Below are positions 12,876-25,700 of a stretch of 64,000 nucleotides of DNA, one piece after another (positions within the stretch are counted from its first letter, which is position 1; each line of letters opens with the position of its first letter). Source of the stretch: Campylorhamphus procurvoides (taxonomy: Eukaryota > Chordata > Aves > Passeriformes > Dendrocolaptidae); the NCBI GenBank assembly GCA_013396655.1, contig WBMV01001018.1, positions 1,940,778 through 2,004,777 of the forward strand. Reading direction: 5' to 3'. The position numbers were made by a program, and so were the translations under genes. The notes beneath the pieces are model-generated. The model worked only from the letters and a program-made list of their open reading frames with translations. It was not told the origin of the DNA and searched no databases.

Positions 12876-13699
12876 TTCATGGGATTTTAGAGGAGAAAAC
12901 ACAGCCTGAGTGTCTACTTCTGTCACAAGAGTGTCCATTCTCTGGGACCATTCTGCTCAGTCTCAGTGTCACTCTGTACTCTGACATAGTCCAAATTTGA
13001 TGTGAGTTCCTATTTCACAGCAGAAAATGTCATGTAACCTGACATGTAGGTTTAAATCAATACACTGGCTGCAAACGAGGCTCCACACTTGCTTTGCAGA
13101 CATCCTTTTATATTTCTTTTTTAGTCCTAGGAAAAGCTTTGAGCTAAGCCAGAGAAAAATATTATTATACCACAGTATGAGTGTTTAAAAGGGTGTTATT
13201 CTAAGTAGCAACACATGGATGTAAATAGTAAAACTCTCCTGGGTAAACAAAATATCTGAAAAATGTCAAAGCCTCCTTAAGAATGTTCTTTATGACTTTA
13301 ATAAAAGTATCTGGCCATGTATCATTTTTGTGTATAATATGCTCCCATTAAGCCTAAAATAAGAATATTAAGTCCTGAATCCTGGAGATCTCTGGCTAGT
13401 TTTCAAATTTCTGGTGATCCCTGATGTAATCTGGGACACAATCTATAACTGAGAATTGACCTCTGCAGATCGATCCCCATTCCAGCTGCACCATCCATGG
13501 GATTTTATTGACATTTCCCTCATATTCATTAACATCTTCAGGATATAATTATATTCTGTGAGGGTTTGAAATTCTTGAAAGCTATAGAGTTACACTGGAG
13601 CCACACGGAATAAACAGTTGCTTTGGATTAATTTTACCAACTGCTGATCCACTCCGATTACTGTATTTTAAGTGACCCAAACACAGTTCAGAGGGGTTT

Positions 13700-13720
13700 A
13701 AAAAAAAAAAAAAGAAAAAG
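13700..13720. repeat. A-rich run
   Basis: A homopolymeric A tract of 13-14 residues is followed by GAAAAAG. No retrotransposed body is recognised on its 5' side, so it is annotated only as simple sequence. Confidence 0.8.
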
Positions 13721-15423
13721 ATTTCTTCTGCTGGCGAAATTATGTAAAAATGAAAAGCTTTGAAGTTAAAAGGTGGTTAATAAATATATTCCATGCTGTG
13801 CATGCTTCTTTTACATAAGTATTTAGAAATATATTTTAGAAAAGTCTTCTAATTGCTGGGAAAGCCACCAAAACTATTTTATTAGCATTAAGCCAAGCAG
13901 CATGAGCAATATGATTTTCTTTGCTAACTTTGCCTTCATTTTCAGTCATTTCAATGTGTGAGTTATTTGTTTTTTCTCACCTTGCCTGATGGAGGACTAT
14001 TTTCTATGCACAGCTTTACACTGGAGTTAAACAGGGAAGGGAAACACAGAACTGGTACTTTGTGTTACCTGTGTCTTGTTCCTCTGGTAACCATGACCAG
14101 CCCTTTGAGTTAAAATTTGCTCTGGATGTACAAGTACAGCTCTAAACAATAAGGATCAAAGGATGGGGTTTGTCACATTACAAAACAATGCAGAACTGTG
14201 CATTTATTTGGACTTTTGGATGCAACTGGTGCCACTTCAGTAGTGGAAATGCAGCCCAGTTCCTGTATCTGCCATTGATGTGGGTTACAGCAATGCTGTT
14301 GCAAGGCTGGTCAGTGCTGGACAAAGGCCACTGGTTAAGGGAGAGCTGCAAAACTCTTCCATTTATTTAAAGAATAAGGATTAAATAATCAGAATCAATG
14401 AGCTATGGTAAATAATATGAGAAGGAATCTATTTATATAAAATAACCAGTAAGACAAAGAGCAGATAAGCATAAATTAATGCATAGGACAAAACACTTTG
14501 AGAAACCCTCTCAGTTGAAAGGTACCTTCAACACCCTAAGTGGTGTATTTTCACTGTGCCCACAGTTCTTTGAGCTGGAATTCCCTGAACCTCAGCTTTC
14601 TGTTCTCCCCTCAGTTTCTGGTTGAAGAATGATGGAAGAGGCAAACAGCTGAACTGCAGAACTCTAAAGCCACGGGTCCTGTGGTAGCTAAAACTGAATG
14701 GTTCTTATTTTGGTCATTTAGGAATGCAGTTCATTGCAGTTGGGAGCTCCTATGGCAATGTGTCTGTCTAGCAAAAATCAGTACCTGTTGAAAACTATAA
14801 TGTAGCATTTATTTATATTTGTGCATTTTTAATCTAGATCTGCCTATAAAAATTACTTTTTAAAAAGTCATAGTTTAGAGAGAAAGATTGTAGATGGCAT
14901 AGATGAAATGGAAGGTGTCTGTATTTCCCGACTCTCAGACTTCAGTCAGTAATGGCAGCAAAAGAGAGACATCAAATCTATTTTTTTAAAAATGCTTAGA
15001 GCTCCTCTATAAATGTATGTTTGCAAAAACTACACATTAACTAATTTGCTGAAATAGACATTTGGTTTTAATTCTGGTGAAATTGCAACTTAGGTGAAAA
15101 TGTTATTTAGCTCCAAAAGGTATGAATTTAGATTGCAGATAACATATTTCCTTAAAAGTTTGTTTAGCTCTAAAAGCTGAACACAACTACTTTTAAATTC
15201 AAGAGTAGATTTTAAATTGTTTATTGTTCAGTGTATAAAGGGAATAAAAAATAGTACACATCAGTTTTAGAATGACATAAATGTCATTATGACCTTCATG
15301 GATTTCCATATAGCCTAAGTAATCCCCATAAACCAAGCTGATTCAAATGCATATCTTCAATCATTTCACTGCTGTTTTGCCCTCTGCTGCACTTTTATCA
15401 AACTCTTTCTAATACATCTTTTA

Positions 15424-15482
15424 GGAAAAAAACAAACCAAACAAAACCCCACGAAACAAATCAACAATCCACCCACAAAAAG
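15424..15482. repeat. A/C-rich low-complexity tract
   Basis: A strongly strand-asymmetric stretch made almost only of A and C (AAACAAACCAAACAAAACCC-like) runs for about 55 bases. It resembles an eroded simple repeat. No family assignment is possible. Confidence 0.65.
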
Positions 15483-18400
15483 CAGTTGATGCTGTTAAAG
15501 CTGTAAAGTTAAAAAGCAGAGAACTTGCCAAGGAGAGCTGCTCCGACTCTGACATTCTGCTGTTTCAGTTATATTGTATCCTGGCCTTTTCCCCCACTTT
15601 GGTTAGGGTTCTGTCAGCATTTCAGTTACAAATCCTTCTTCCTTGGCGTTTTATAACTCATTGTTAAAAATCCCCTCAAGGCTGCAGCTTGGCACACAAG
15701 GTTTCATCCTACGAGTGCAAACTTCTCTCTATGTCCACAGATGTATAAATGGGGCTTTGGAGAGACAGAGGGTTTTCACATAAGGGTTAAATCACAAAGC
15801 AAAGGAAGAGAAGTTTTGTTGTTTTTTGTGTTTTTCTCTTATATGAATAGAAAGTCAAAATAGCTTCCTCTAATTAAACTTTTGCATCTGCCAATTCCTT
15901 TATTTTTTCAAGGAAAAAAATAGAAGTAAATAAACAGGTAAGTTGACTCATGATGCAATTTTCTACACACATGCTCTGTGTTTTGCTATGAAAATGTCAA
16001 ACACATGTTCCATATATATTTAGTACACCACGCTAATAAAAGGAAGTTTTGATTAAATTTACAGTGCCAAATTTTGGAGCTGTGTCAGAAGAAAATTAGG
16101 ATTTTCAAGGTCTTAAGAAAGTGTACAATGCTAGTCTAAGCTGAAAAATGAGGAGAAGAAGATTTCTAGCACATCTACAATTCAAAGTGATGGTTAAAGA
16201 AAGGATGAAAAGTGCACACATGCAAGCTTTAGTCTGAGTACCAATAGTGCAGCGGGATGGAGTTGTGCACGTGTTGTCAATCACACCCTACATGGAGTGT
16301 GCTCATGGAGCTTGTTGTGCACTGCAGACCCTTTCACCACGTATTTTCACATACTCCTAGTGCCCAGTTTAAAAATCAGATCAGAAGAATGATTTAAATA
16401 AGAGTAGCAGTCACTGAACTGGGTGCTGCAAGCCCAACCTTTTGCTGCTCCTTACACCTGCAAAGCCATGTTACCAAATATACTGCAATGCACAAACACA
16501 CAGTAATAAAGTTTTTAAGAAATATTTACAGCTCAAATTAGATTTAAAATTAGCAGTCAAAATATGTTTTATTACTTGCTAAAGCTCTCAGCACTTTGTC
16601 AGTTTGTGAGCAGACGTGTAAGAGTCCCATGGAAGGAAACTCACTTGTAAAACTTCACAGTCGTCCTCTCTCTTGTATCATGCACTACAATTCCAGAGTA
16701 TTAATATTTTAAAAATGAAATTAACATACTTTGGTAACAAAATGGAGCTATTGGAATAGAGATGAGACTGACTTTCACTCTTGTCTGGGACAAAACACCC
16801 CAGGGCGAGCTCAGGAACCTTTTCACCATGCTTACCCTGTAGAGATTATACCCTGTTATTCCTAAAATGTTGGCTCCCATTCTTAAATATGCCAAAGAGC
16901 TGATGAAAAATCAAGTTACTTTGAAACAGCATGTCTGATTGATTTGAGTAAGAGCTGGCAAGCTTGCTTTCTTGGTTAAGTGATCCAGTTGGATCTAAAT
17001 AACACTCAGCAGCAACACCCAGCCCCTGTGTTGGGCACTCCAGGGGCAGAGCAAGGCAGGACCAAAAACAAAGCCCTGCTCTCCTGTCACAGCCCCTCTT
17101 TACTGCTCCTGGCACCAGTGTGCTCTTAGCTGGGCACAATCCTCCTTGGCAATTAATAGCCCAGCAGAACAACCCTAACTGAGTGACCAGCTCTGTGTTC
17201 TCAAGTCACACAAGAACCAGTACAAAATGTGATTTTAAAAGGGGAAAAATAATTTTAAAAAAAGTGCTAATGATAAGGGTTATAATTACTATTCACTACA
17301 GATGCAGTTATAAGGAGATAACTTCCAATTACAGCAGCAGCAGTGAAGTAGAAGAAGGATGACAATTAGTTCTTTCCTTTGCTGCCTGAAGACTGTTATT
17401 ATTTAATATCCTATGGGGCAAGACAGCATGGGTAGCCATAAAATGTGAAACAAGGATGAAAAAGGACAAATACATTAATTTTCTAGGAGTTTGAGAGACG
17501 TTTTTTTCCTGGTGACTGACTGATGATCAGCCAGCATCACTCCAAGTAATATTTGAAACTTCCTCCCCCATCACACCTTCCAAATTCTTGTTCCGTTTGC
17601 TATTGATCTCATCTACATCTTTAATGTGTTAGGTACAAAACCCTATACCACTTGCCTTGTTTATGGGGCTTCTTATATGTGAAAGCCAGCCTGAATGTAT
17701 AACAAAAGCAACAAAGAGCATGCCATCTTCACCAGAGAAATAAGGAGGTGCAATGCTACTACCTTGCAGAAACTCATCAGGTCCTTCTACAGCTTCAGGA
17801 ACAGAAAAGCAGATAAGTTTGCTATTGTTAGAGGTAACCAAGGGTATTTTGGCAATAGGTAAAAATTTTGTAAGAGTAATATATTCCTAGGAAAGATATC
17901 ACATACAGACTGCAAATTTTGACAAATGCTAAATTTACACTTTAAATGTCAACTTTTGAGTGGCATATTCCAGACAACATCCAGCTTTGGGGATCAATGG
18001 AATGGCCAAGCAATAGACAGCTCTCCTTCCCGAGTCCAGGGTGTGCAGCAGAGATGCTGTGTGAGCTGGGGAACGCTGAATTTTTAGCACCTTTCAGTGT
18101 CCCCAGTTGTGGTGAGCAGCAGCCCTGTGCTGGAAATGGATGCCACCAGCTCTCCCCAAAGGATGCACATGCCCATGGCAGGGTGGGGAACAGATGGTGG
18201 GCTCTGGAGGATTACAGCTCCCCTAGAACAAAACCAGATTGGGCGTGGACAGAACTGACTGAAATGTTTCAGAGCCATCTGCCCATGGAGAGGAGAAACC
18301 GCCTGGCCTACCTTTGCCAGCCTTTGAGGTTCCTTTCCCCACCCCTCTTCAGCTTGCAGGGACACTGTGCTTCCTCTGCTGTTTCTGTACTACTCCATGG

Positions 18401-18623
18401 ACAGAGCCCTCAGGACACAACTCCCTTGTGTGCAAACCTGGTCTGAAGTTTATGTTCAGAATGGACATTCTCCAGTGCCAATTTCCATGCCAATACATAT
18501 GGAAATAGGAATGGACTGTTGCAGTGTTCATAGGGAACACACAGGCTCAGCACAGAGCACGAGAGCTCCTACACAGACCAAGGTATCCCAAAGGGACAGC
18601 TGCCCATGGTCAGTGTCCCCACA

Positions 18624-18661
18624 GCTTGCATTTCACTGCTTGCATTTCACTGCTTGCATTT
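18624..18661 (+). repeat. 14-bp tandem repeat, 2.7 copies, with octamer motif
   Basis: GCTTGCATTTCACT is repeated exactly at 18624-18637 and 18638-18651, followed by a partial third copy GCTTGCATTT. The sequence then runs into GCATTCC, which creates ATTTGCAT at the junction. ATTTGCAT is the canonical octamer recognised by POU-domain (OCT) factors. The unit length and perfect copies indicate recent local duplication. Whether the octamer is used is unknown. Confidence 0.85.
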
Positions 18662-21600
18662 GCATTCCAAGAACATGGATCTGTAAGGACAACACGCTTG
18701 GAGAAGAGTGAAATTTGGAAGCAAAGAAAGAACAATAAAGAATTGGGGTATTTCTGAACAGGAAAAAAAGCCCACACAAATACATTTGGGGATGTGGTGA
18801 ATTCACAGAGAAATCTGAGTATTTTGAATATGGCTGCCTCCATAAATGCAGCTATCCATGTAAATAGAAGAAACTGTTCCAGAAATAGAAGAAACGTGCC
18901 TAGCTTTGGGGTTTTGCAGCACTCTGCCACTGTCTGTTAAAGCTGTCTGTATTAAATAGGATTTCCCTTACATGTCCAGAGCTGTATCTGCCAAAGCTGG
19001 CAAAGGGAAAATGCGTGGTCCCTGGGCCCACAGGCACGGTGCAGGCAGCAGGAACATGAACCATCAGCACTGGTCTGCAGTTTGCCAGAAGAACCACCAG
19101 AACTGCTACATTTACTTTGTGGAGAAGCCTTATGATACTACGATGGATTTTTGAGTACAACCCACAGAACTGATAGATGAAAAGCAAAATTACCTTTGCA
19201 TTGTGTTCCTTTGCCTGTGATCTAAATCACTGGGAACAGAGCACCTTGATGAAGCTGTTTGATGTGCTGCCATGCTCCGGGGACACTGGCACGGATCACA
19301 CTCCTTTGAACTCAAATGTCACCAATTCACCTACCAGGGCACTGTGGGTTTGCGCTACTCCCAACACAGCATTATTCCAACACAAGCAAGCCATAAATTA
19401 AATGAACTACATTATGTACATACAACATCTGTGCCTGTCTAGACATGACTCTACCTGATTGAAAGCGAGCTCTGGGATCAGATTCCACAAATGGCTGAAT
19501 CTTTACATCTCACCATGTGTTAAGTGTGTCCAGATGGCAGGTGATACACCAGTATTAACAAACTACTTTCCTTTCCCTTAAGTGTCTTTAGAGCACATTG
19601 CTGATTCTATTGTAAAGATAGAGGAGATTGAATATGCAAAATATTTTCAAATAATCCTTGTGAGAAAAATCGAGTGCATTCATGTGCTTCGCATACATAC
19701 ATAGACACATGGTGTAGTTTGCAAGGCTGCCAAGATAGGCATTGTACACTTACAGGGGAAAAACCCAGAGATAAACAGAGGTATAATAAGAACATAGTGA
19801 TTTGATTGCTTTGTGTAGGCACTCATGTTTACTCAAAGCCTTTCTTTTACCAGCCTGCAGAAAGAGAACCCAGTCTTTGCAGATAGATTTTGAGATGCTT
19901 TCCTCAGAAAAGTGGGGCCCACTTGAAATTATTTGTCACAAGACTCAGAGCTTGTCCAACCTTCAGCACAGATCTCTGTTCAACACAAAGACAAGCAAAA
20001 ATCATTGTGCCCAGTGCGTTTCCAGTGAGCAGCTGACGTACCACAGGTCAGTCTCTAAGGACTCTGCGATGGCTATTGAATCATCACCCCAAATATATTT
20101 AGTACAGGTGTTTCTGTAACTGTGAAAGGCTCAGGAAATCTGTGGAGTTCATTGGCCTTTAAACTCACACCTCTGCATGATGTGATGTAGTGGTCTGATG
20201 TTAACATGCTGGGCTGCATTATCAAAGATTGCAGGGTCAAGATCTCCTTAGGGTTCTTTTCTTGCTCTAGCTCTTTATCCACATGCATTTGCTCATGTCA
20301 GCTTTTGGAAAAGAAGTGTATTTAGGAGGACAAGATAGCAATTTTTTAATTTTCTTTTTTAACAGAAGTTAATGTAGGTGCTTTGTTAGTGCTGCAGAAG
20401 CAAACCAACAAAATCAGTAAGAAAATATTTGGCACATGAGTAGTTGGGGACTGCTTCACTTTTTCTAGTTTGTGTGATTTGTGTAAAATAGACTTATACG
20501 GCGAAAATTTAAAAGCACAGTCTGGACCAGCCATTTAATCATTCATGGGGTTCCCATTTCCTAATCCTGTCAGTTTTTCCCAGAGATTCCAACAAGGTAA
20601 AAAATTAAACATTATATAGATAAACTGGCAACTGGCAATCCTTTGTCCTCCAGCCACAGCCACGGGGGCAGAGGGAATTATGGAAGAGCCACTGATTCCT
20701 GAGCCCCATGAAAGAGAAGAGCATTGCATCCCTAACCAATAGCTGTTATCAGGGAGCCTTTTGTAGAATTCTGCTTGGAAAAAGTGTGTGGAACTTAACC
20801 TTAGACCCCAACAAGTAGGCACCTCTCTCAAGTTTTATTGATTGAAAAAATAATATAAAGCCACATGAAAATGCAGGTTGCAGGGCAAAAGGGAGAGTTT
20901 TGTCAAAATCAGGCACATTGACAGGTTGAGTTTCCTAATCTGAACTCAGGTAGTGACACTTGCCTTTTTATAAAATCCTCAGCAAATGAGATATTGCAAA
21001 AGGTGCTTCCCTCCACCCAGGACTCAAATAGTAGTTGACAATATGGGCCATCATCTGTCTGTCACCTCTGCTTTATTTGCTTAAACAAAAGTAATGAAAA
21101 CCAATGTTTTGCTTACTTCATAAATTTCCTGGCCATGTCCAATGAGAGAGAATTGAGGATGGTTATTTTATTGAGGTGGGCTGGTGAATAAAGCTCATGT
21201 ATCTAAATATCACTGCTGCATGCATGCTAAAATATTTCACTGCAATAATTTGATTGAATTTGTCATTCAGGAAGTCTTCAATGCACCTCTGATTCAGTGA
21301 GTCGCAGCGGACTCTCTCTTTCCTTTCCCACAAAGAAATTTGAAACACAACTGGTTTTACTGTGCAGATCTTAGGCAGAAACTCTGAGTTTTATTGCAGG
21401 ATGGCAACATTTTGCAATATAACTAATTTGGGACCAATATGAAAATATTTGTATGCATCCATGAACTAGCCAGGAACGAAATATTTCATAGGTTAAGGAC
21501 AGAAGTATATGAACACAGAGAATGTGTGAATTTCTATGTAAAGAATGTAATGTATGAAGTGCTATAAAAATGCTGCCTCACACGAAATTCCCTGTGTCTC

Positions 21601-22650
21601 ACATATACTGGGGTTAGCTTGGGTTTAGATAATAACAACAATGATATAACAAAACAAGTTTGTACTTTGCATTTCCATTGTCCTTCTTTTCTGACCTTCT
21701 ATACACTTAAGGAGCATTAACCTGTTATGCCTCACATCTCTTTTGTTTCACTATTATTATCATAAACATCTTAACATTAAAAATAGAGAAGCAGATTCTT
21801 GTTTCCCATCACAGTGCTGTCACCTTCCAGTCTGGATTTCCATTGACACTCTCCAGAGCAGGATTTAAAAGTTATGGAACAGCTTCTATAAGAGCAGTAA
21901 CTGAGTGAACTGGGCCTGCTCTGTCTGTCTACAGGAGGGATATAATAAAATCATATTTCCACTGGCATGATGGATGGGGATGAGCTACTCACTATCTCTT
22001 CCAGTACCAGCTCTGGAAGGCATGGCAAAAAACATGTCTGTGCCATATAAAACAAACAGTGTGTCCTTCATGAAGCAGAGGTTTAAAACTGGGGAGTTTC
22101 TCGGCCAAAGATGTTGTGAAACCCAAATGTATTTCCCTTAAAAGAAAGCCTGTCTGTTAATCTTGTGTATCTGTATACATTGGGAAACACAAAAAAATCC
22201 ATATCATTCACCAAAAATAGGTATAACCTATGGTATTATTTGGTATACAATTGAAAGAATTCCTAACCTCTCCCTCCCGAGTATTCTATCTCCAAGGCAG
22301 TACCAACATGATAGGCAAGAAGACCTTCATTCCCACAGTTGAGCAGCTCTTGTCAAGCCTTTCAGATGCCTCATAAACAATGGGATTTCAGTAAAACCCT
22401 GCCTAGCTGGGCTGAGGCCACAAGACTCAGGAGATTGATATGATGGGGGTTTGGGGTTTTTGTTCCAGTCAACACTACTGAGCCCGTGAAACACTTCCCC
22501 TTATGGGAAGGCAAGATTCACAGCAACACAGGTGCAGAAGTTTCTTCAGAACATAGGTCAGAAGTGTTCTGTCAGTATTAACAATGACTTGACCCAGGAG
22601 AATGAATAGCACTATCTCAGCATCATTCACACCATTGTACCACAAATCAT

Positions 22651-22742
22651 CATTTCAATCATTATTTTAATTATTCCTGTAACAGCTCAGGAAAGAATTA
22701 TTATTCCTTAGTAACCATTAAAGGGGAAAGAAAAGTGAGGAA
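22651..22742 (+). mobile_element. Possible very old MIR-like/CORE-SINE remnant
   Basis: ATTATTCCTGTAACAGCTCA, then GGAAAGAATTATTATTCCTT, then a block with ACCATTAAAGGGGAAAGAAA and GTGAGGAAA, follow the order of the widespread amniote repeat segment that reads 'CTCACAACAACCCTGTGAGG', 'TAGGTATTATTATCCCCATT', 'TTACAGATGAGGAAACTGAG'. Copies in birds are rare and highly diverged. This is recognition by eye only. Confidence 0.4.
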
Positions 22743-25700
22743 AAAGAAAATTAGGCTCACATCATTTAAATGAAAAGTTCATGTCTAAGTATGAAACAAG
22801 CCAAAAAAAGAAAAAAAACACACATTGTTTTAGGTATATGCAATATAGAGCTGTATCATTTCCAAAGCAAAATATGCATGAAAGATTGAAAGATCAATGT
22901 GGAAGCTGAAATATCAAAGCTAATTAAGAAAATTAACAATTTGATATTTTACTAAAAATGCATGTAATTAGAATTAAACCAGCATAAATATGCTTGGAGA
23001 AAACTGAAATCCACCACCAGCAGGAGAGTTCTGTGAGGGAAAAGAGGCTGAGTTTGCTGTGCAGTCTCTCTTGTGAGGGGAGGGCTGACAAGGTGCCTCC
23101 TTGGCTTTGCTCTGGTGTGCTCTGTGGCACACTGGCACATCTGAGACGGCCTCAGAGGTCAACCTGTTCCTCACTCAGGATGAGCAAATGAAATGGGGGA
23201 AAGAGGATTAATGGGATTAGAATCATCTCCACAATGCTTTTTGCACAGGAAATGTTAAAAAAAAAAAAGAAGAGGTGTTTCTTCTATACTTTCAAATTAA
23301 TCTCCTTTTGCAAACATGCAGACACTGTCAAGTAGATGCTCATAGGTGTGTAAAAGTGAGGTATGTGCATGGGTTTACTTTGTTACCAAAGATGTAATTT
23401 TTAATCCATGTTCTTTCTTATTCCCATCCCTTCCAAAAGGAAAGCAATTCTTGAATTACCATGAAGGATGAACTGGGCTGGAGTGTACCATTTCCCTTTC
23501 CAGCCTCACCCTTGACAAGGCCCTTCCAGCTCCCTGTGCAGCTGAACTGCTGCCCAAGAGGGACAGTGACACATGTGTTCCCTCTTCTAAAGAACCCCTT
23601 TAATTCACTAATTGGGCAGTGGCCCAGCAGCCAACATGAACCTGCCTCCAGGTGCTGTGCTGGCCTTCTGGAATGTTCTCAGGGCATATTCTAGAGATCT
23701 CTTTCTCCTCTCTTGAGAAAGAACAGTCCCACCTTTCAAGAGCTGGCCCTCAAAGATGGGGTCCCACAATGACTATGGGCATTTTTTCCAGGAGGACTGC
23801 TTTGTGTTTTCCTGCCATGGTGTAGAGGGACAATGTGACAAAGAGCATTTTTTGTTCCAAAAGTAAAATGGCTCCCCTGTAGCAAAGTCAGTTTAAAGAT
23901 TTTTGTCATTGAACTGGAAAAGGAAAAGATAGGCTTGTCATTTTTCCTCATTTTTGTAGAGGAGGAGTATGTTAAAGATTTCAACAGTGATATTCTTAGA
24001 CAACTTCAATTTCACATGAAAGCATGTTTCTGCCTCCTCTGCCTCTCCTGTACGATATTGATAGGGCTTTGGTTGTGCCTACTGTTGTGAGGAAAATTAG
24101 CTCTTTCTCATTTCCACTTCAAGACCCTGCCTGGCAGGACCATCCTCTTCCTTACCTCACTGCATTAGTTCAGAAAGTGCCTCAGAGGAAGATTCTGGTA
24201 AAGGTATGAACACAGTCCATGATTTCAGGAAGGAATAGAAATGTATTTGTACACACATTGTCCATAATGCACATATGTATATAAACATTTTGCATATATC
24301 CATATAGACTTGTAAATGTCTATATATGTGTGTGTATATTTCTATATATACATACACATATGTATTAAAATATATGATTAATATACAAATCTCAATGCAA
24401 TGTAACTCAATTTAACTTTCAATTAACTTGGCAATCCTTAGCTGGAGTTCCCCATGCTGTCACACCCACATGCACACTTGTCCTTTTCAGCCAAAACCAC
24501 AAAGATTTTAGATAGAAATGTCTGCAAGAGTACTAAAATTAAAATTAGCAATTAGTAGTATCATTACATTGAGGGATGGAAGGGCAAGTATGCTGCCCGT
24601 GCTTTGGGAACTCCCTGTCCTTTGCCACTAAGGACACATCTGCTCTTTACCCAAATGTCAATGATTTGAGACGGTGTAAAAAATTGTGCACAAGCTCCTT
24701 CTGTGTGTTGGAGTGAATATCCCTTACGTGGTGAGTCCCAGTGGGGAGAAACCCAAGTGATTCTGTGATTTATTAGCATTCAAACAATCTCTGCACAGAT
24801 CCTCACACTACTCATATTGCCTTTAATATTCTGCACCGAATGGCACAGGGGTTTCTGTCTGCATACAGATAGAGTCAAGTGCCAATCCTGCAAACTGCAC
24901 AGCTGTTCCAAATATATGTTTTACAAATGCCCAACTCTTAAATTTATTAAGTACAAATTATGAGTAGCCAAATATGCACAGAAATGTGAGAGAAAACAAA
25001 GTCCTATGGAAATCTGTTTCTAGAAATTACTTTTTACATGTCCCTTGAGCACAGATCTCTATAAAGGAAAAATCTTTCATATGGAAAAGTAAAACAGAGT
25101 AATTCAACTATTATTTTTTTCTAATTTTAGCTTTGTAAAGCAGCACTATCTCAAATATTGAAGTGGAATCAAAGTGTCAGATTCCATGACCCTCTAAATC
25201 TAACAGATTCTTTGTGAACAATGACCATTGACAACTAATCCATTGCATTCCTGCTTTCAGATGGAGAAATTGGACTGGAGTTCTAGTCAGGACTTGCAGC
25301 TTGTCTTCCAGTGCCCTGCTCTGCTTTTAAAAGTAACAAGCAGAACTTTTAGAACTTGGATCTCTGTATTTTCACCAAGCTCTCTCCACTCCAGATGAAA
25401 TCAAATCTCTCAGTTATTCTGACTGAAATTCTAGTTCAAACTGTCCCTTTCAAACAACAAAACCACGTAATTGTCTACACGTCTTCAAAGTTTTCCACTC
25501 TTTTTCTGTTAAGGACTGCCTGGAAAAGTGTGGACTTCTAAGTAGTTTCTGGTTTCCCAGTGATTAACTGGCTAATCACAGTTTGAATAATCCAAGTGTT
25601 TTAATTTGTAATTGCTATGTACAGTTGTAAAGGCTGTGGATAAATAAGCAGTAAGACAGGGGAGATGACTTGCTAAAATCATTCTGAATTGTCTTGAGAA

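Larger units (their letters stand above)
12876..22650. other. Non-coding sequence with simple repeats
   Basis: This AT-rich stretch of nearly 10 kb has no recognisable gene. It contains A-rich runs at 13700-13720 and an A/C-rich tract at about 15424-15480. A somewhat GC-richer block at 18000-18450 opens chance frames of up to 166 codons on both strands, none resembling a known protein. A 14-bp tandem repeat lies at 18624-18661. The rest is featureless to the eye. No transposon termini, exon or RNA gene could be supported. Confidence 0.6.

Noticed and set aside
17946..18446. 166-codon open frame, plus strand
   Set aside because: No domain, no splice context, and overlapping open frames on both strands suggest chance.
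24748..24772. GTGATTCTGTGATTT, another CR1 tail-like string
   Set aside because: Upstream sequence lacks the CR1 3' blocks, so it was not annotated.
25250..25335. Weak MIR-like resemblance
   Set aside because: Only isolated words match; block order is not maintained.
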